NCBI GenBank assembly: GCA_018136815.1
Contig: CM030940.1
Span: 1,070,418-1,134,417, forward strand
Origin: Isochrysis galbana
Taxonomy: Eukaryota; Haptophyta; Isochrysidales; Isochrysidaceae
Direction of reading: 5' to 3'
DNA length: 64,000 nt
A model generated the notes under the pieces. The model worked only from the letters and a program-made list of their open reading frames with translations, was not told where the DNA came from and did not search any database. Positions 50,790-62,479 of the stretch are shown piece by piece. The position numbers and the translations under genes are program-made. Every line of letters starts with the position of its first letter. The stretch's first letter is position 1.

Positions 50790-53766
50790 TTAAAAATTCC
50801 CCCTGTCGGCCTCGTGGACAGCTGCCAGACGGCCCGCCGCCTCCTGCCACTCCAGGACGGAGTCGATGAGCGCTTCATACGACATCCTGTACAAGTCTCT
50901 CCTGGAGTTCCTTTGCGGCAGTGCTAGTGGAGGCCTAGGCGGGGCCTCCATTGCTAAGGTCAGGGTAGAAGCCTTGGCGGCGGCTTGTACTTGGCTAGCT
51001 GCAACCAAATTCCTCCAAGCACGGACCATCAGGCGAAGCACCTCCTTGTCTCGCACATTGACCACGCGAGCGGCGATGGCGTCTCGCGATGCTATGACGG
51101 CCGCGAGAGACTCCTCAAAAGATGCCGTTGCCGCTTCCAGCTGTGCATCGCGTCGGCGCGCTGCAGCCAACAATACCGTACCTTCAGTCTCAAGACGTGC
51201 TTCGAGGCCTGCGCATCGTCTGCGCAAGTACGCAAAGCGGATACGTAGTTCGACGAGCTCGTCGCGCGCCCGGTCCGCATACAATATTGCTTCACCCCGA
51301 ATATCAGTGTTCACTGCCGCGTCAACAGCATACGCCCCCACAGCTTTAACATCCATGCCCAGTGTGAACGGTAATGGGGCTGTACCATTTTCACCTTCCA
51401 GCGCATCTTCTTCCTCGTTGTGGGCTACGTCCTCAACTTCATCAATGGCCCTAAAGTCCGAGTTTCGGCTAGGACCCGTCTCTCCCTTGTCGTAGCCCAC
51501 TTGCTCCTCATGAGCATGACCAAACCGATTAGCGTCTCGTACGTTCACTCCTTCTCTGTTTGAGCAGTGACGAATCGGTGCGGAGAGTACCGAACTGACT
51601 GCCTCATGGTTGGCGGCCACAATCTTGTCGCACGAGCGACGGGCCTCCTTCCCATCGATGGTCACCGCCGCCACTTTTTCACCCACGTAATCCGCCACTG
51701 GAAGGGAATTACTTGCCCGCGCATCAATAGGTGAACGCATACGATTACTGGGTCGATGCTCAGCAGTGTGCGCGCTGTCTGAATCATTGTCGTCGCGTCG
51801 GAGATCCGTCTGAACTTCTCCGGTACCTACCCCTGCTTCCTCCTCTCCTCCAGCAACGTCGGTAGAACTGTCATGACCATTGCCGGCCGCCACCTCAACG
51901 TGTCCCGACCTTTGAGGCACAGCCAATACCATCCTTGGGGTGGTGCAGGCGGCAGCCTCACGCGTCCTGGACAACGTTGGTGGCGGCAGAGGCGCGGCTC
52001 CATCGGGCGAGGGAAGACGAGCTACGAGTCCCGAATTTTCGGCTTCTTCGGCGAGGTCTGCGGTTATGATGAGTCCGTCGATGTGTGGAGCGGAAGCCAT
52101 AGATGAGTTGGGAGATTGGCTCACTTCAGTCGTTGCGGAGTATCTCGGCACTCCTGTTGCCTCGCTGGGCTCGTTTTGCCTTATTGCCGCCTCCTCCGCG
52201 ATCCTTGATGCTAAAGCTCCAGGTGAAGCATACAACGTGCAATTTGAGAAGGCGCTCCGGACGTTGACGTCGCCGCCGGGCGATACATTATGGGGGATTT
52301 GATTCGTGATTGAGGGAGCCGATTCGTTGGCATCACGCAGGGCCTTTCCCTTGATTAAGACGTCGCCTTGTGAGCCATCATCTTCCGGAACCCCACCACC
52401 CTGTGTTCTTTCATGGCCCGAGTCCCCTTGCATCGTCACGTGTTGAAGCATCGAGGGGAATGATAGATCCACCATGGGCGAGACCGCCTCATTGGCAGAG
52501 GCTCTCTGGAGACTAGAAGAATGTGCACCAAGCGCGTGCCAGGTGTCTACTACAGCAATGACTGCATCCCCATCTGCACCAGCGGTACCGTCCTCAGAGA
52601 TCTGGTGGCTGGAGACGTCTGCAGAAGAGCCAAGACTTGGAGTAGAGACACGTGCATTTTCCTCTGCCATCACCCCACCTGAGTCGGGTTGCATGGCAGC
52701 ATCGTACAAAAGGCGGCCTTGCGCCTCGAGCTCGAGCGTCGGCGCCTCCCAAACTGTCTCGCCTGTAAGAGTGTTGCCGTAGTATGGAAGGCCGTGCTCG
52801 GCTGAGAAAGCTACTGTCCAGGCGGCGAGGTGCTGCGAGAGGGTAAAGTACGTGTGGAGTTATCTTGAGCCTCATGCTATGCTGGTTGTGGCACCGCACG
52901 AAAGTCTCGGGTGGGCGCATGCCGAGCAGCCTCTAATACACTAATGCGTGCAACTGGGCGTGCGCCAATGCACTTCAGCTCACCTGCAACATCTGCTCGC
53001 CTAGTGCTTGCATGCGCTCATTTGGTGCATGCCAAGACGTCTCGCCCAAGGTAGCGTTGCAGAAATAGATTGTGCCGTGCTCACGAGAGACTCCAATCGT
53101 CCATTGATCTTCTGATCCGTCGTGATGACCGAACACGTCGCTGTTGCTGGCTCCGCTATCACTCATGCCACTGCAGCGGCTGCCCTCATTAGCCCCTTCA
53201 GCACCTACTCCAACCATTGAAGTGCTGGCGGTCCGAGTCTCCTTGTGCGCTGCCTCCTCGGGCCACTCTGCGAAGTTGGCCTCGAAAGCAACCTGGCCCG
53301 GAGGCGCGTCCTTTTTCACAGTGTGCGCGGTAAACAATTCAACAGGGGAGAAGGGATCATGGTCGCTCGGTACTGACGATTGGGCAGAGCGCGCCTCGAG
53401 GTGCGACGGCAACAAGCACACGCCATCCGAAGTGAGTGCCACCCCGACCGATCCGGTGGATGCGGCCGCCTGCTGCGATTGCACTGAGCCAACGGCAGGC
53501 TGTACGTGACAAGAGAGGAGTACAGGAGGTGCGGGGGCTGGCGGGGTGTCGCCTGGCAGCGGGTCGTCGAAGTGCGCCTCGTGCTGATGCGCGAGCACCC
53601 ACTCGATCGCACTCTCGACAGACTCGTACGCGACCGAGAGCGCCGCACGGCGTGCACCGTTGCGCGGAAAGCCCATGGCGCGAAGCTGAGAGACCATCTG
53701 GTGCTCGTCAGGCGGCTCCTCCGCCTCACAGCTTGCGGGTGGCCAGCCGGTGGGCGGAGGGGTCAT
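50790..53766 (-). CDS. UBA and tandem-WW domain protein with C-terminal coiled coil
   Basis: Two exons, 53766-52984 and 52832-50790, joined in phase by a 151-nt GT-AG intron; about 941 residues. Order: a UBA-like three-helix domain near residues 20-65 (MVSQLRAMGFPRNGARRAALSV then AIEWVLAH), which would bind ubiquitin; a first WW domain at the end of exon 1 (DQWTIGVSREHGTIYFCNATLGETSWHAP); and a second at the start of exon 2 (AAWTVAFSAEHGLPYYGNTLTGETVWEAP) (motifs abbreviated by me to key residues W-Y-W-P). A long low-complexity acidic/Ser-rich region and a coiled coil follow (LRRRCAGLEARLETEG onwards). WW domains bind Pro-rich peptides. The start at 53766 was chosen because it follows the pyrimidine leader. 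Role is unknown; an adaptor linking ubiquitin to Pro-rich partners is an inference. Confidence 0.8.
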
Positions 53767-54408
53767 GGGTGGGGTGGGGGAAGGGGGGGGGAGAGGGGGG
53801 GGGGGAGGAGGAGGCAGGCGGGAGGAGAGGAGGGAGAAGAGAGGAGAGAGGGGGAGCGAGGGAGCGAGCGGGAGAGGGAGGGAAGGGAGAGGCAGGGAGG
53901 GAGAGGGGAGAGAGGAGAGAGAGCAGCGACGAAATTTTGATTCCCGCAAAATCAGCCCTCCCATCCACTGAGATTTTTCATGTAAATAAATGAATATAGA
54001 TTCCTCTTAAAAGGAGCGGAAGGAGAGAAGAAGAAGGTATGATAAACAAGACAAGAGGGCCCCCGAGTGGTCAGAGAAAAAGAGGGAGAGAAGAGAGAGT
54101 AAAGTAGAGGGAGGCTCTCAGAGAAGAGCAGAAGAGCCAGAGAAGGAGAGAAAACGAGAAAAGCCGGTATGTATAGTGTTGAAAACGGAAGACGATGTGC
54201 AATCACCACCGATGTATTTTGCACCCAGCTGTATATGATTTCTATATTTGTGTTTTGGGTTGAGTTTTGGGTTCTGATGTTCTGATGTTGTGAGACGATT
54301 ATAGACACATTGTGCTCCAATCAATCGACTTTTCACAGAGACTTTTGTTCTTCGTAGCCCAGGGCGGGGGGGGGGGAGGGGAAGCGAGGAGCGAGGGAGC
54401 GCGCGAGC
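53767..54408. promoter_or_regulatory. Divergent promoter between the UBA/WW gene and ALG7
   Basis: The first 170 nt are pure purine on the plus strand, hence a C/T leader for the UBA/WW gene on the minus strand. The ALG7 side ends in a G/A-rich leader (54362-54400) directly before ATG 54409. In between (54080-54350) lies AT-richer sequence likely to hold both transcription starts. Confidence 0.45.
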
Positions 54409-57315
54409 ATGGCGCCGCCGCCGGCTCGTCGCGCCGGTCTCTCGCCGCTGGCCGCAGCGGGGAGCGCGCTCGCGCTGGGTGCGGCGGGCATGCTGGGCGC
54501 GCCGCGGCTCAGCGCCCCCCCCGTCATGATGCTCGCCAATCTCCTCCTCTCGCTTGGCGGCTTCTTCATGACGTCGAAGATGAGCGTTGCGATGCGCGAG
54601 ACCTTTGTCAAGGTGACAAGGCAGGGGTGGGCGGATGAGGGGGAGGAAAGGGCGGCGGGAGAGGATGCATAACAGGACAGTGAGGAGGCGTGCGCAGCCA
54701 GCCGTGAGAGCAGCTGACGACGCACACCGTGCGCCAGCGTGCCAACGTTCTGGCCTCGCCTCTGCCGCAGGCTCGGCTCTTTGGGATTGACCTGAACAAG
54801 CCTGAGACGAAGCGCGACGCCAATGGTGAGTGGACATGCCTCACAGCTGAGTCCGGGCCATATTTTGCACCGGGCAGAACATTAGGTTCGTCCTGGTAAG
54901 AAAGCCTGATAGGGTTGTTGGCTACTTTACACTACAGGCGCAACTCGTTGGTATGCCTAGCATCCACATGAATTGCACCGGACTACCCTTCATAATGACG
55001 TACAAACGCTCCCTATTTGATCAACTGGTAATCGATGCCTGACTCATGCATGACAACTGCTTCTTTCCGCTAGGTGTCCTTGTGCGGCCGTATGAAGGTC
55101 CGATTGTGCCAGAAGCCATGGGAGTCGTTGCGGGGACAGCCTACCTGGTCTGTATGTTCTGTTTCATCCCGTTTGCCTTCTACGATGTCGCTGATGACGC
55201 CCTTCCACCACAGCGCCAGCAGCACCAGGGTGCTAGCATCGAGATGTTTGGCAGCCGTGGGTCTAACGACAGTAGTGCAAGCTTGCGCGACGTTGGGCTG
55301 GCCGGGTCAGTCACCGACGGCTTCTTGCTTTCCAAATACTTGTGTGGGCTGCTTGCCATCTGTTGCATGTGCTTCCTCGGCTTCGCCGACAACGTTCTAG
55401 ACTTGCGCTGGAGAGACAAGCTCTGGTGAACCATGCGATTGAGACTGGGAAGGTGCCACTGGTGTCGACCGTATTTCACCCAACTGCGCATGGACGCCAG
55501 ACCGAGCGCCAGCAGTTCTTGTTTTGAAGCTTTGTAAGACCATTGCAGTACCTTCCTTCAAGGAGAACTGCCACGTGTGGCTGTGATCACTGCCCTACCA
55601 CCTGCGCAGGCTTCCATTAACTGCTTCATTGCCGCTGCTAATGGTGTACATCGTCGACGGCGGCGGCACTGTGATTGTCTTGCCTCGCATCGTCTCGCGC
55701 ATCCTAAACCTCGGCTCAAGCGTTGACATCGGCGTGGCTTACTATGCTTTCATGTCCTGTCTTGCCATCTTTTGCACCAATGCGATCAACATCCTTGCTG
55801 GAGTCAATGGATTGGAGGTGCGTGCATCTTGCGTAAAATGCTGTCTCTGCTCTCGGGGTCGCTTGACAGTGGCGTAGCGTGCCGTTGAATTTCAAGCCAA
55901 CACCCAGGGTGCGCGTCAATGCGTGCTCTTAGAGGAATAGTGTCCTCAAGCCATTCTCGGTACTTAGGTGGAGCGGTTGCCACTCCCAGCTAGCCTCGAA
56001 GTGCACACGAATACGCTCCAAACGTAGAGACGAACATAATTGCACAGATTGTCAGAGCTCCCGCCCGATGACGTCCATTTCTTTCGAACTCTATCGTCCC
56101 TCAGACTGGACAATCGGTCGTGATCGCTATTACGATTGCCATCAACAATTGCATACAGCTCTCCCGATGGAGCGACGGGCCACTTCATGCCAACAATCTG
56201 TTCTCTCTATGTCTCATTCTTCCTTTCCTAGGTGTGCACTGCCGTGAAGCAATTGACGGCAGCATCCCCACACAGTATCGTTGTCGTCTCGTCACCTCAA
56301 GATTCTGAGCTCATGCACCGCCCTTGCCCCACTCTCTTTAGGTGTCTCTCTTGCCCTTCTTCGTCTCAACTGGCATCCCGCAAGCATTTTTGTCGGTGAT
56401 ACTTACTGTTACTTTGCCGGCATGACCTTCGCTGTCTGCGGCATCCTTGGCCACAACGCCAAGACGGTCTTGCTCTTCTTCATGCCACAGGTACATTTTC
56501 TCCCCCCTACTTTCACGCCTCCTCAAAGCCCCTAGCGCGCCCAAGAGCGACCTACCGACATCCATCCTCTTTGAAGCCTCTGGCTCTGACATGTTGAACG
56601 CTCAGGCACGCTGGATACCTTGCGTCACGAGAATGTCTTCGCATCCTGCAAAGCATCACATCTTCTGCGCATCCCACATCCTTAGATTGTCAACTTTGTG
56701 TACTCGCTGCCCCAGCTCTTCAAAGCTATTCCTTGCCCGCGCCACCGAATGCCAGGATATGACCGAGAAACCAATCGGCTCGTTGTCAGCTTCGCTGAAT
56801 TCGACGAGTCCGACCTCGGGTGCGTTGGCAAACGGCATGGGGTTGTTTGACTGCTATCGTGTCTATTTTGCGCCATGTGCTGGCGCATCGCTAGGATTCC
56901 ATTGCCCTCGCCCTGTCACAGAATTTTGGGGCGATTGGTCCTCTTCATATCCGAGCGTCTAAACCTTGCTCGCGTCGAGCGGCCTGCATCATCGGCGTCT
57001 CAAGAGGGCACCTCGCCTGCGCAAGTCGCACGGTCAGTCAGGATTTCGAACCTGACTATCATCAATCTGACGCTGCATTTGCTCGGCCCAATGCATGAGG
57101 CGCACCTCACGATAGTGCTCCTTACAATCCAGGTATTGGCTAGCAACTTGCAGTGTGATCTCGGAGCGCGTCCTCCCCAAGGCTGTGAGCTTGCCGTCAA
57201 AGGTGCCCCGGTGAGCCATACTGGCCTTTTTTGCATGGCGCAGGTGGTGAGTTCTGGTCTGGCTTTGTTCATTCGATACTACCTAGCAGCCCTCCTTTAC
57301 GACAAAGTTTACTAG
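54409..57315 (+). CDS. ALG7: UDP-GlcNAc:dolichyl-phosphate GlcNAc-1-phosphotransferase
   Basis: First enzyme of N-glycan assembly in the ER: transfers GlcNAc-1-P to dolichyl phosphate; target of tunicamycin. Nine exons: 54409-54612, 54771-54825, 55074-55425, 55610-55817, 56105-56231, 56342-56490, 56686-56819, 56922-57132 and 57244-57315. All introns are GT-AG and all phases match. Family motifs seen: [35 protein letters not shown] (conserved DD replaced by DN), [16 protein letters not shown], the loop VFVGDT-like [17 protein letters not shown], and [11 protein letters not shown]. The last exons give [14 protein letters not shown] and the final helix. A Ser/Gln-rich insert in exon 3 (about 45 residues) is longer than in animals. 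The DN for DD change is worth checking. Confidence 0.93.
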
Positions 57316-59616
57316 TCAGCTTGCTGCCACAGTCGGAAAGTCGACGGCATATCGATCCCCAGTGAGAGGATGCAAGGCAATGCGAGGATCGTTGAGCTCC
57401 ATACCCCGAGAGACTTATTGCACTAGTCCTGTCGCAGCAATGGAAGATGCTTGTTTCTCGAACGAGTATTTATCCCTCGCAGCTGCCTCCAGCTAGAAGC
57501 ATTTCTTTCAGGACATCATTGGTGGGAAGCATCACGAGTCACATTGCCGACGATTCTCAACCAAGAGATCCGGCGAGCGAGATAGTGGCCGTACGAGCTT
57601 TGTGCGATGTGAGGCACAGAGCCATATCTGGATTCACCGTCACGTTTGGCTGGGTGGCGATGCGTCGGGGATTTTGCACTGTGAGTGAGTGACCTATAGA
57701 AAAGAATGGCGGCTGTGGATGGGTGTGAAGAAGTGGGCAGACATTGCAAACAACATCACAAGACGGCACCTTCGTCTTCCCCACCTCGTGGCCGCGGCAC
57801 AATGCCTCAAGGAGCCGATGAGGACGTTATTGGGCGACCAACTACCCAAAGGCATCAGCAAGAGGGGAATTTCAACAGTGTGTGCATTTGTCTAGACGCC
57901 AGCCAGGCGTTACCCTTACAACTATGAAACGCCCCCCCCTCGCCCCGCATAAGTAATTGTAGCCTACGGCATTTGCGTATCGCAATTCCAATAGGCGTGC
58001 AGGAGTGTTGAGGGCTAGGGAACATCTCCCTCTTTCCCTAGTGAGCGCGAGGGTCGGTAGGGCGTAGGCAGTCTAGCGGGTGGAGGGTCGCGCCTCACAA
58101 AGTTCCGCTGGGCCATCGGAGAGCACCCGAACGGCCGCTACGGCGCTAGTGAACAGCAGGCCTGTGGGCGTGAACTGAGCCCACTACGGCGCAATAGTGC
58201 ACACGTCGATCATTCATTCTTGCGCTCCGATCACCGTTTCCTCGCCGAGTTCTCTTTCCCCGGCCTACAGTGACGTACGTTGATTATGCGCCCCTCTATG
58301 TGCGTACGTCAAACGTCAACCCCCTTACGGCGCGGCCGCAATGTGGGCCACGGCGCGAGCGCAAGCGGCGCTAGCGCGCTAGCCAGGCGCCATGCGGCTA
58401 GCGGCTAGGGCGGGGGCGTGCATTATGTATTAATTATGCTTATGCGCTACCGTAACCTTGATGCTACCGTGCGTGTAGCAGACGTAGCGTGGGGATTTTA
58501 TCTAACAAGTTTGTCGCTACCAATGCGCGCTCTATCTGCGCTCTTGCTGGCTCTCTCAGCCCCGGCATGCGCTGCGGTGCCAGGCGCGAAAGTCGCCTGA
58601 TGAAGGCGCGGGACTTCTACACTCCCCGTTGTGCACTTGTGACTTCTACTGCCCCCCCTCCCCTGGGAGGGCACTCCGGTTCGTTGCGCAAATTGGGGTG
58701 TAGCGCGGTTTTTATTGTCCGTCTCCCCGCGCGCGGCTTCGCCTATGCGCCAACAACCCCCCAACGGGAATCTTGCAGATTATTAGTAAGGCCTGGTAGT
58801 GAGTAGAAAGTAAAGGACGGCGTCCTGTGATAGTCACGCGCCCTCCGTGCGCGCGCACGCCCTCTCCACACCGCCTCACGCACGCGGGTCGCACACACTA
58901 TGCGCGCGTCGGCCGCTGACCCGCGAGTTCCCCATTGACCATTGACCCCCACTTATAAAAGTCGGTTGCACCGCAAGCAAAAAAATCTCTGAAGATTCGG
59001 GGCAAAGCGGCGCATCGCAAGCAGAACGCGTGCGTGAGCGCGAGTACGTGGGCCTAAGGCTGCGTACGTATGCGTGCGCGGCGAGAATGTTAAGCAAAAG
59101 GGCCCTTATAGGGCCGAAAAGAAGCTGAAGAATTTGGGCTAGGGCTTACACCGGCGAGTGAGGAGGGGAGCGGCGCGCGCTCCATCACCCTACCGTTCTA
59201 ACGATAGTTGAAGGGCCCGTATAAGAGCTCTTCTCCTTCGCGACCGTGGCCGCACCCGAGACACGAATATCATTGTACCAAATCTCTAGTGCTCAAGGAC
59301 TGCTCACGAGGCCGGCGCATAGAACATAGTGCTCTTCGAACGCAACGCTTCTTTGCCTGCGGCGGGAACATCTTCTAGCCACGCCGTTGCCCCACCAAAA
59401 ACGGCGGTGTCAAAAATTTAACGGCGCGCTGCCATTTGTTCTCATCGTCTCGGTTCTGGATAATCACACCAAAGAGCCACTACGAAAATATATTGCGGGT
59501 GTCATGCGCTTGCCCTAATTGTTTTCGAGCTTGATATAGCATGGACGACTGCGATGATCCCCTCTACATGACCAATTAGTTCACAAAACATCTCGTAGAA
59601 AGCATCCGCCTTACGT
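57316..59616. other. Intergenic stretch between convergent ALG7 and GST ends
   Basis: No gene is supported. The 59150-59616 part is the likely 3' UTR of the GST and is where a SECIS element is expected. 58320-58420 and 58830-59060 are rich in gcgc/gcgt words and short inverted repeats. Confidence 0.4.
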
Positions 59617-60414
59617 TCATGGCGCGCTGATGGCCTTCATGCGCATTAAGAGCGCCTTGTAAAATTCCACTAGCTCAGCAGTAGGAGCTATTGTTTCCAT
59701 GCACGAGGGCCGTGTGCATACGGCGGTGAGCCATGTAGACAAGCGAAAAAGACCTTCTTCTTCGAGAATCTGGCGCGGATCTACAGTCGGTCTGGTACCT
59801 GGCAGTACCGTCATGAAGCGCTGCGCAAACGGAGCAGTTGCCACCTCGGCAAGAGAGAAGCGTTCCCCAAGAAGAAATGGTCCCGAATCTGCTTCGGGTC
59901 TTGTGGCCAGAAAGGCATTCGCCGCATGCAAGCCATCGCGCAGCTCCTTCAGAGCTGCCTCTTCATCTTTAGACCCCGGATCTGCCTTAATTATGGCAAT
60001 GTAAGCAAACCATCCTGGCATGAGGCTGGCCCACAGTCTGCAGGCGGCTCTCTGCTCGGCCGAGTACGTTGCTCCGTTGCCGCTGATGTCGTCCAGGTAC
60101 TCACAGATGACCATCGACTCGATGAGCGTGGGCCCCTCATCGGGCTGCACCGTCTGTAGGATTGGAACCTTTGCACGTGCTTTCTCATCCGCGCAGGCCG
60201 CCGCGTAGACGGCAGCAAAGTCCTCTGGCTTGTTCTGAAGATCGACAACGCAGGTCTCTGCCTCAATCTCAAGCTCGCACAGGGAAATGGCGACCCGCTG
60301 GGCGTAGGGTCAGGTGCGTGAAGTCCAGAATCGTAGTGCTGGCGCTTCCACATGCGCGGACGAGCCGAGCGCCGCCGGTACGTTGAGCAGCGAGGCGAGC
60401 AGGAGCAGAGGCAT
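59617..60414 (-). CDS. Selenocysteine-containing glutathione S-transferase (TGA read as Sec35)
   Basis: Single-exon frame of 265 codons on the minus strand from ATG 60414 to 59617, interrupted only by TGA at 60312-60310. Translation through the TGA gives a canonical GST: LRFWTSRT-U-PYAQRVAISL is the thioredoxin-fold start with the catalytic residue of the CPYA-type motif replaced by UGA. AKVPILQTVQPDEGPTLIES carries the cis-Pro and the ES glutathione site, and MVICEYLDDI ends the N-domain. A helical C-domain follows (ACRLWASLMPGWFAYI, FLLGERFSLAEVATAPF). The first 20 residues form a signal peptide. Omega-like and dehydroascorbate-reductase-like GSTs have Cys here, so Sec should raise thiol-transferase activity. 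I did not find a convincing SECIS downstream. Alternatives are a pseudogene or a sequencing error; the exact placement argues against both. Confidence 0.85.
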
Positions 60415-60499
60415 TGCCCTGCGACCGAGTGAGTGGCCGCCGACCTCTCGTCTGGGCGCCCTCAAGGAGGCGGGAATCGTCGCACAGGGCAGTCCTTCC

Positions 60500-60550
60500 G
60501 TCGGATCTTTCTTGTTGTGTGAGTATAACTTTAGAGCTCTAGTGCGTGGG
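60500..60550 (-). repeat. Partial repeat family B segment upstream of the GST
   Basis: The minus strand reads GTTATACTCACACAACAAGAA, matching GTTATACTCAAACAACAAGAA at 14399-14419 upstream of the carrier gene, with looser similarity on both sides (GCACTA before, GACG after). It lies about 90 nt before the GST start. Confidence 0.5.
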
Positions 60551-60584
60551 GGAAGGAAGTCCTTCGACGGAAATGTTAGGGCGG

Positions 60585-61600
60585 TCAAACAGGGGCTTTT
60601 TAACTACTAGTAAGGGTTGGGCTGATTTTTTTGACCGTGGCGCGATGCCCAATAAAAAAGTTCCGGGGAGGAGGGCCACCTGACGCTACGAAAATATTCG
60701 CCAAGAAATGGTGCGATTCGCCCCCCCTCTACCTCTACCTCTACCCATAGATCATAGATGTAGATGGGGTACTACTATTTTGTTATAGTTTGAACGTATG
60801 GAGCGTGCCGCGACCGCTCCCGAGCCCCAGGCGACCCTCGCCACTGCGCCCCACCTGGGACGCCCCACGCCGCCCGAGGCGGCTCGTCAGAAAGCCCTCT
60901 CAAAGCCCATCCAGCCCATCCAAACCACACCCGCGCGAGCGCGCGGGGTGGCGGGCACTGGCACCGAACAAGTTGCCACCATGGCTCTGCGTATCATGCA
61001 GGGGGTCTTTGAGACCCCCTCCAACAGTGGGAAACCCTCCCACCCCAAGAGCACCTCATGTGGGAGGGCAGCTCAGCTGCCCTCCCCATGGTGGAAACCT
61101 CTACCATCAGTGCACCCAACATGGGAGGGCACTTCACAACCACCAATCTTCCACGGAGAGCACCCAATGCCTCTGTTTTCCAACATGTTGACACACTTCT
61201 CGTCTTCACCCCACTCTTGTGGGTCACAAGTACCTACAACTCAGTGCCCTGCCTTGGGCCCTCTTTCAACACTAGACTCCCTCTCCCACTCCCACTCCCC
61301 CTTCACACTACAACCAACCCAAACAGCCCGAACCCCCTCGCCCTCTGTTCAAACAAAGCACAAAAATTTCAACTCAAGACCCATGTTGTTACACTTCTCG
61401 TTTTTCACCCCACTCTTGTGGGCCACAAATACCTACAACTCAGTGCCCTGCCTTGGGCCCTCTTTCAACACCTCACTCCCTCTCCCACTCCCTCTTCCAA
61501 CTACAACCAACCCAAGAAGCACAAACCCCCTCGCCCTCTGTTTCAATCACCAAAAATTTCGACTCAAGACTCAAGACAAGGGGGAGGACATGTCTTGAGG
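60585..61600 (+). repeat. Dispersed repeat family C, long copy with ORF
   Basis: The start matches 16100-16450 and 9225-9310. An ORF of 266 codons runs from ATG 60798 to 61598. It is rich in Pro, Ser and Thr with an internal tandem repeat and has no recognised domain. The matching ATG position in the other copies suggests a real transposon ORF, but low complexity limits confidence that it is translated. Confidence 0.5.
61184..61570 (+). repeat. Two-copy tandem repeat of about 195 nt
   Basis: Copy one (about 61191-61372) and copy two (about 61389-61562) share 'accccactcttgtggg', 'cctacaactcagtgccctgc', 'cttgggccctctttcaacac' and 'ccccctcgccctctgtt'. They differ by small indels. Located inside the family C element. 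Confidence 0.85.
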
Positions 61601-62479
61601 CGGCGTCGCTGCCCATGCCTAGCGCAAGGGTATAGCGCCCCCACTCAGACATCTCCTTCCCCAAAGCGCTCCTCTCTGAAAAAAAACTTCTTAATAATCT
61701 CGCCGCGCGCGCGACCCTGCACATGTCGCATTCGCGAATCGACACTCGTTAGGCTTCTCTTCGTCGTTCGGCATTTATCGTTATAATTCTCTGCTTTCTC
61801 TCGTTCTCGGTCAAAAGCTTCGCTTGGATGCATGGGATCGTGGGTTGTGGAGCGCCCTCTCTCTTTCTCTCGAAAGAGAAGGGAAGTTTCCCTACCTACC
61901 TTTCTTCCCCCCAGGCGCCTCGCAAATAGGTTTAATTTGCTATCTCCCCTGCGTTTCTTTATCTGCTTCAGGGGGCAATTAGGTTTAATTTGCGACCTCT
62001 TCGTATCTCTCCCTGAGGCACATCGCACTCCTTTCGTCTTATTCGGTAGGTCTCTTGGAATCCTGCGCGGCAGGATTGCCCCTCGTTTCCGTTATGGTGC
62101 GATTCCCCTTCCAGACGGGATCGCCGACAGATCGCCTTCTGATCGTCGTCCGTCGTTGTCTGGCCGGAGTGTTTGGGTTTGATTTCAGTCGAGTTATGTG
62201 AGAAAGTCGTGGGGCGAGAGTCGGGGTGTTTTCCTGGGTGTCTCTGTCCGTCGTCCTGTCGTCAGTCGTCATCCGTCGTCGCTCTCGCTCTCGTCGCTCT
62301 CGCTCTCGTAACACTCATACCCTACAATCCCTCCTCGCCTCGCCAGCCCCTGCCATCACAGCCCTCCTCACACTCACCCTCGCCTCTCGCCGCTCGTTTC
62401 ATGTCGCTCTCGCCGCCGTCCTCGCCCTCGCCCAAGCCCGCCTGCCCGCCTTCCTCTGCTGACGGGCTTCAGCCCGTCA
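61601..62479. other. Gene-free stretch, probably transposon-derived
   Basis: Contains the A-run word shared with 728-760, the short direct repeat 'aggtttaatttgc' at 61931 and 61981, and C/T-rich sequence. No gene supported. Confidence 0.35.

Noticed and set aside
59463-59505. SECIS element for the Sec-GST (minus strand)
   Set aside because: The ATGA/TGAT pair and CACC/GGTG stem are present, but the helix is only four pairs and the unpaired AA is too close to the core. I do not call it.
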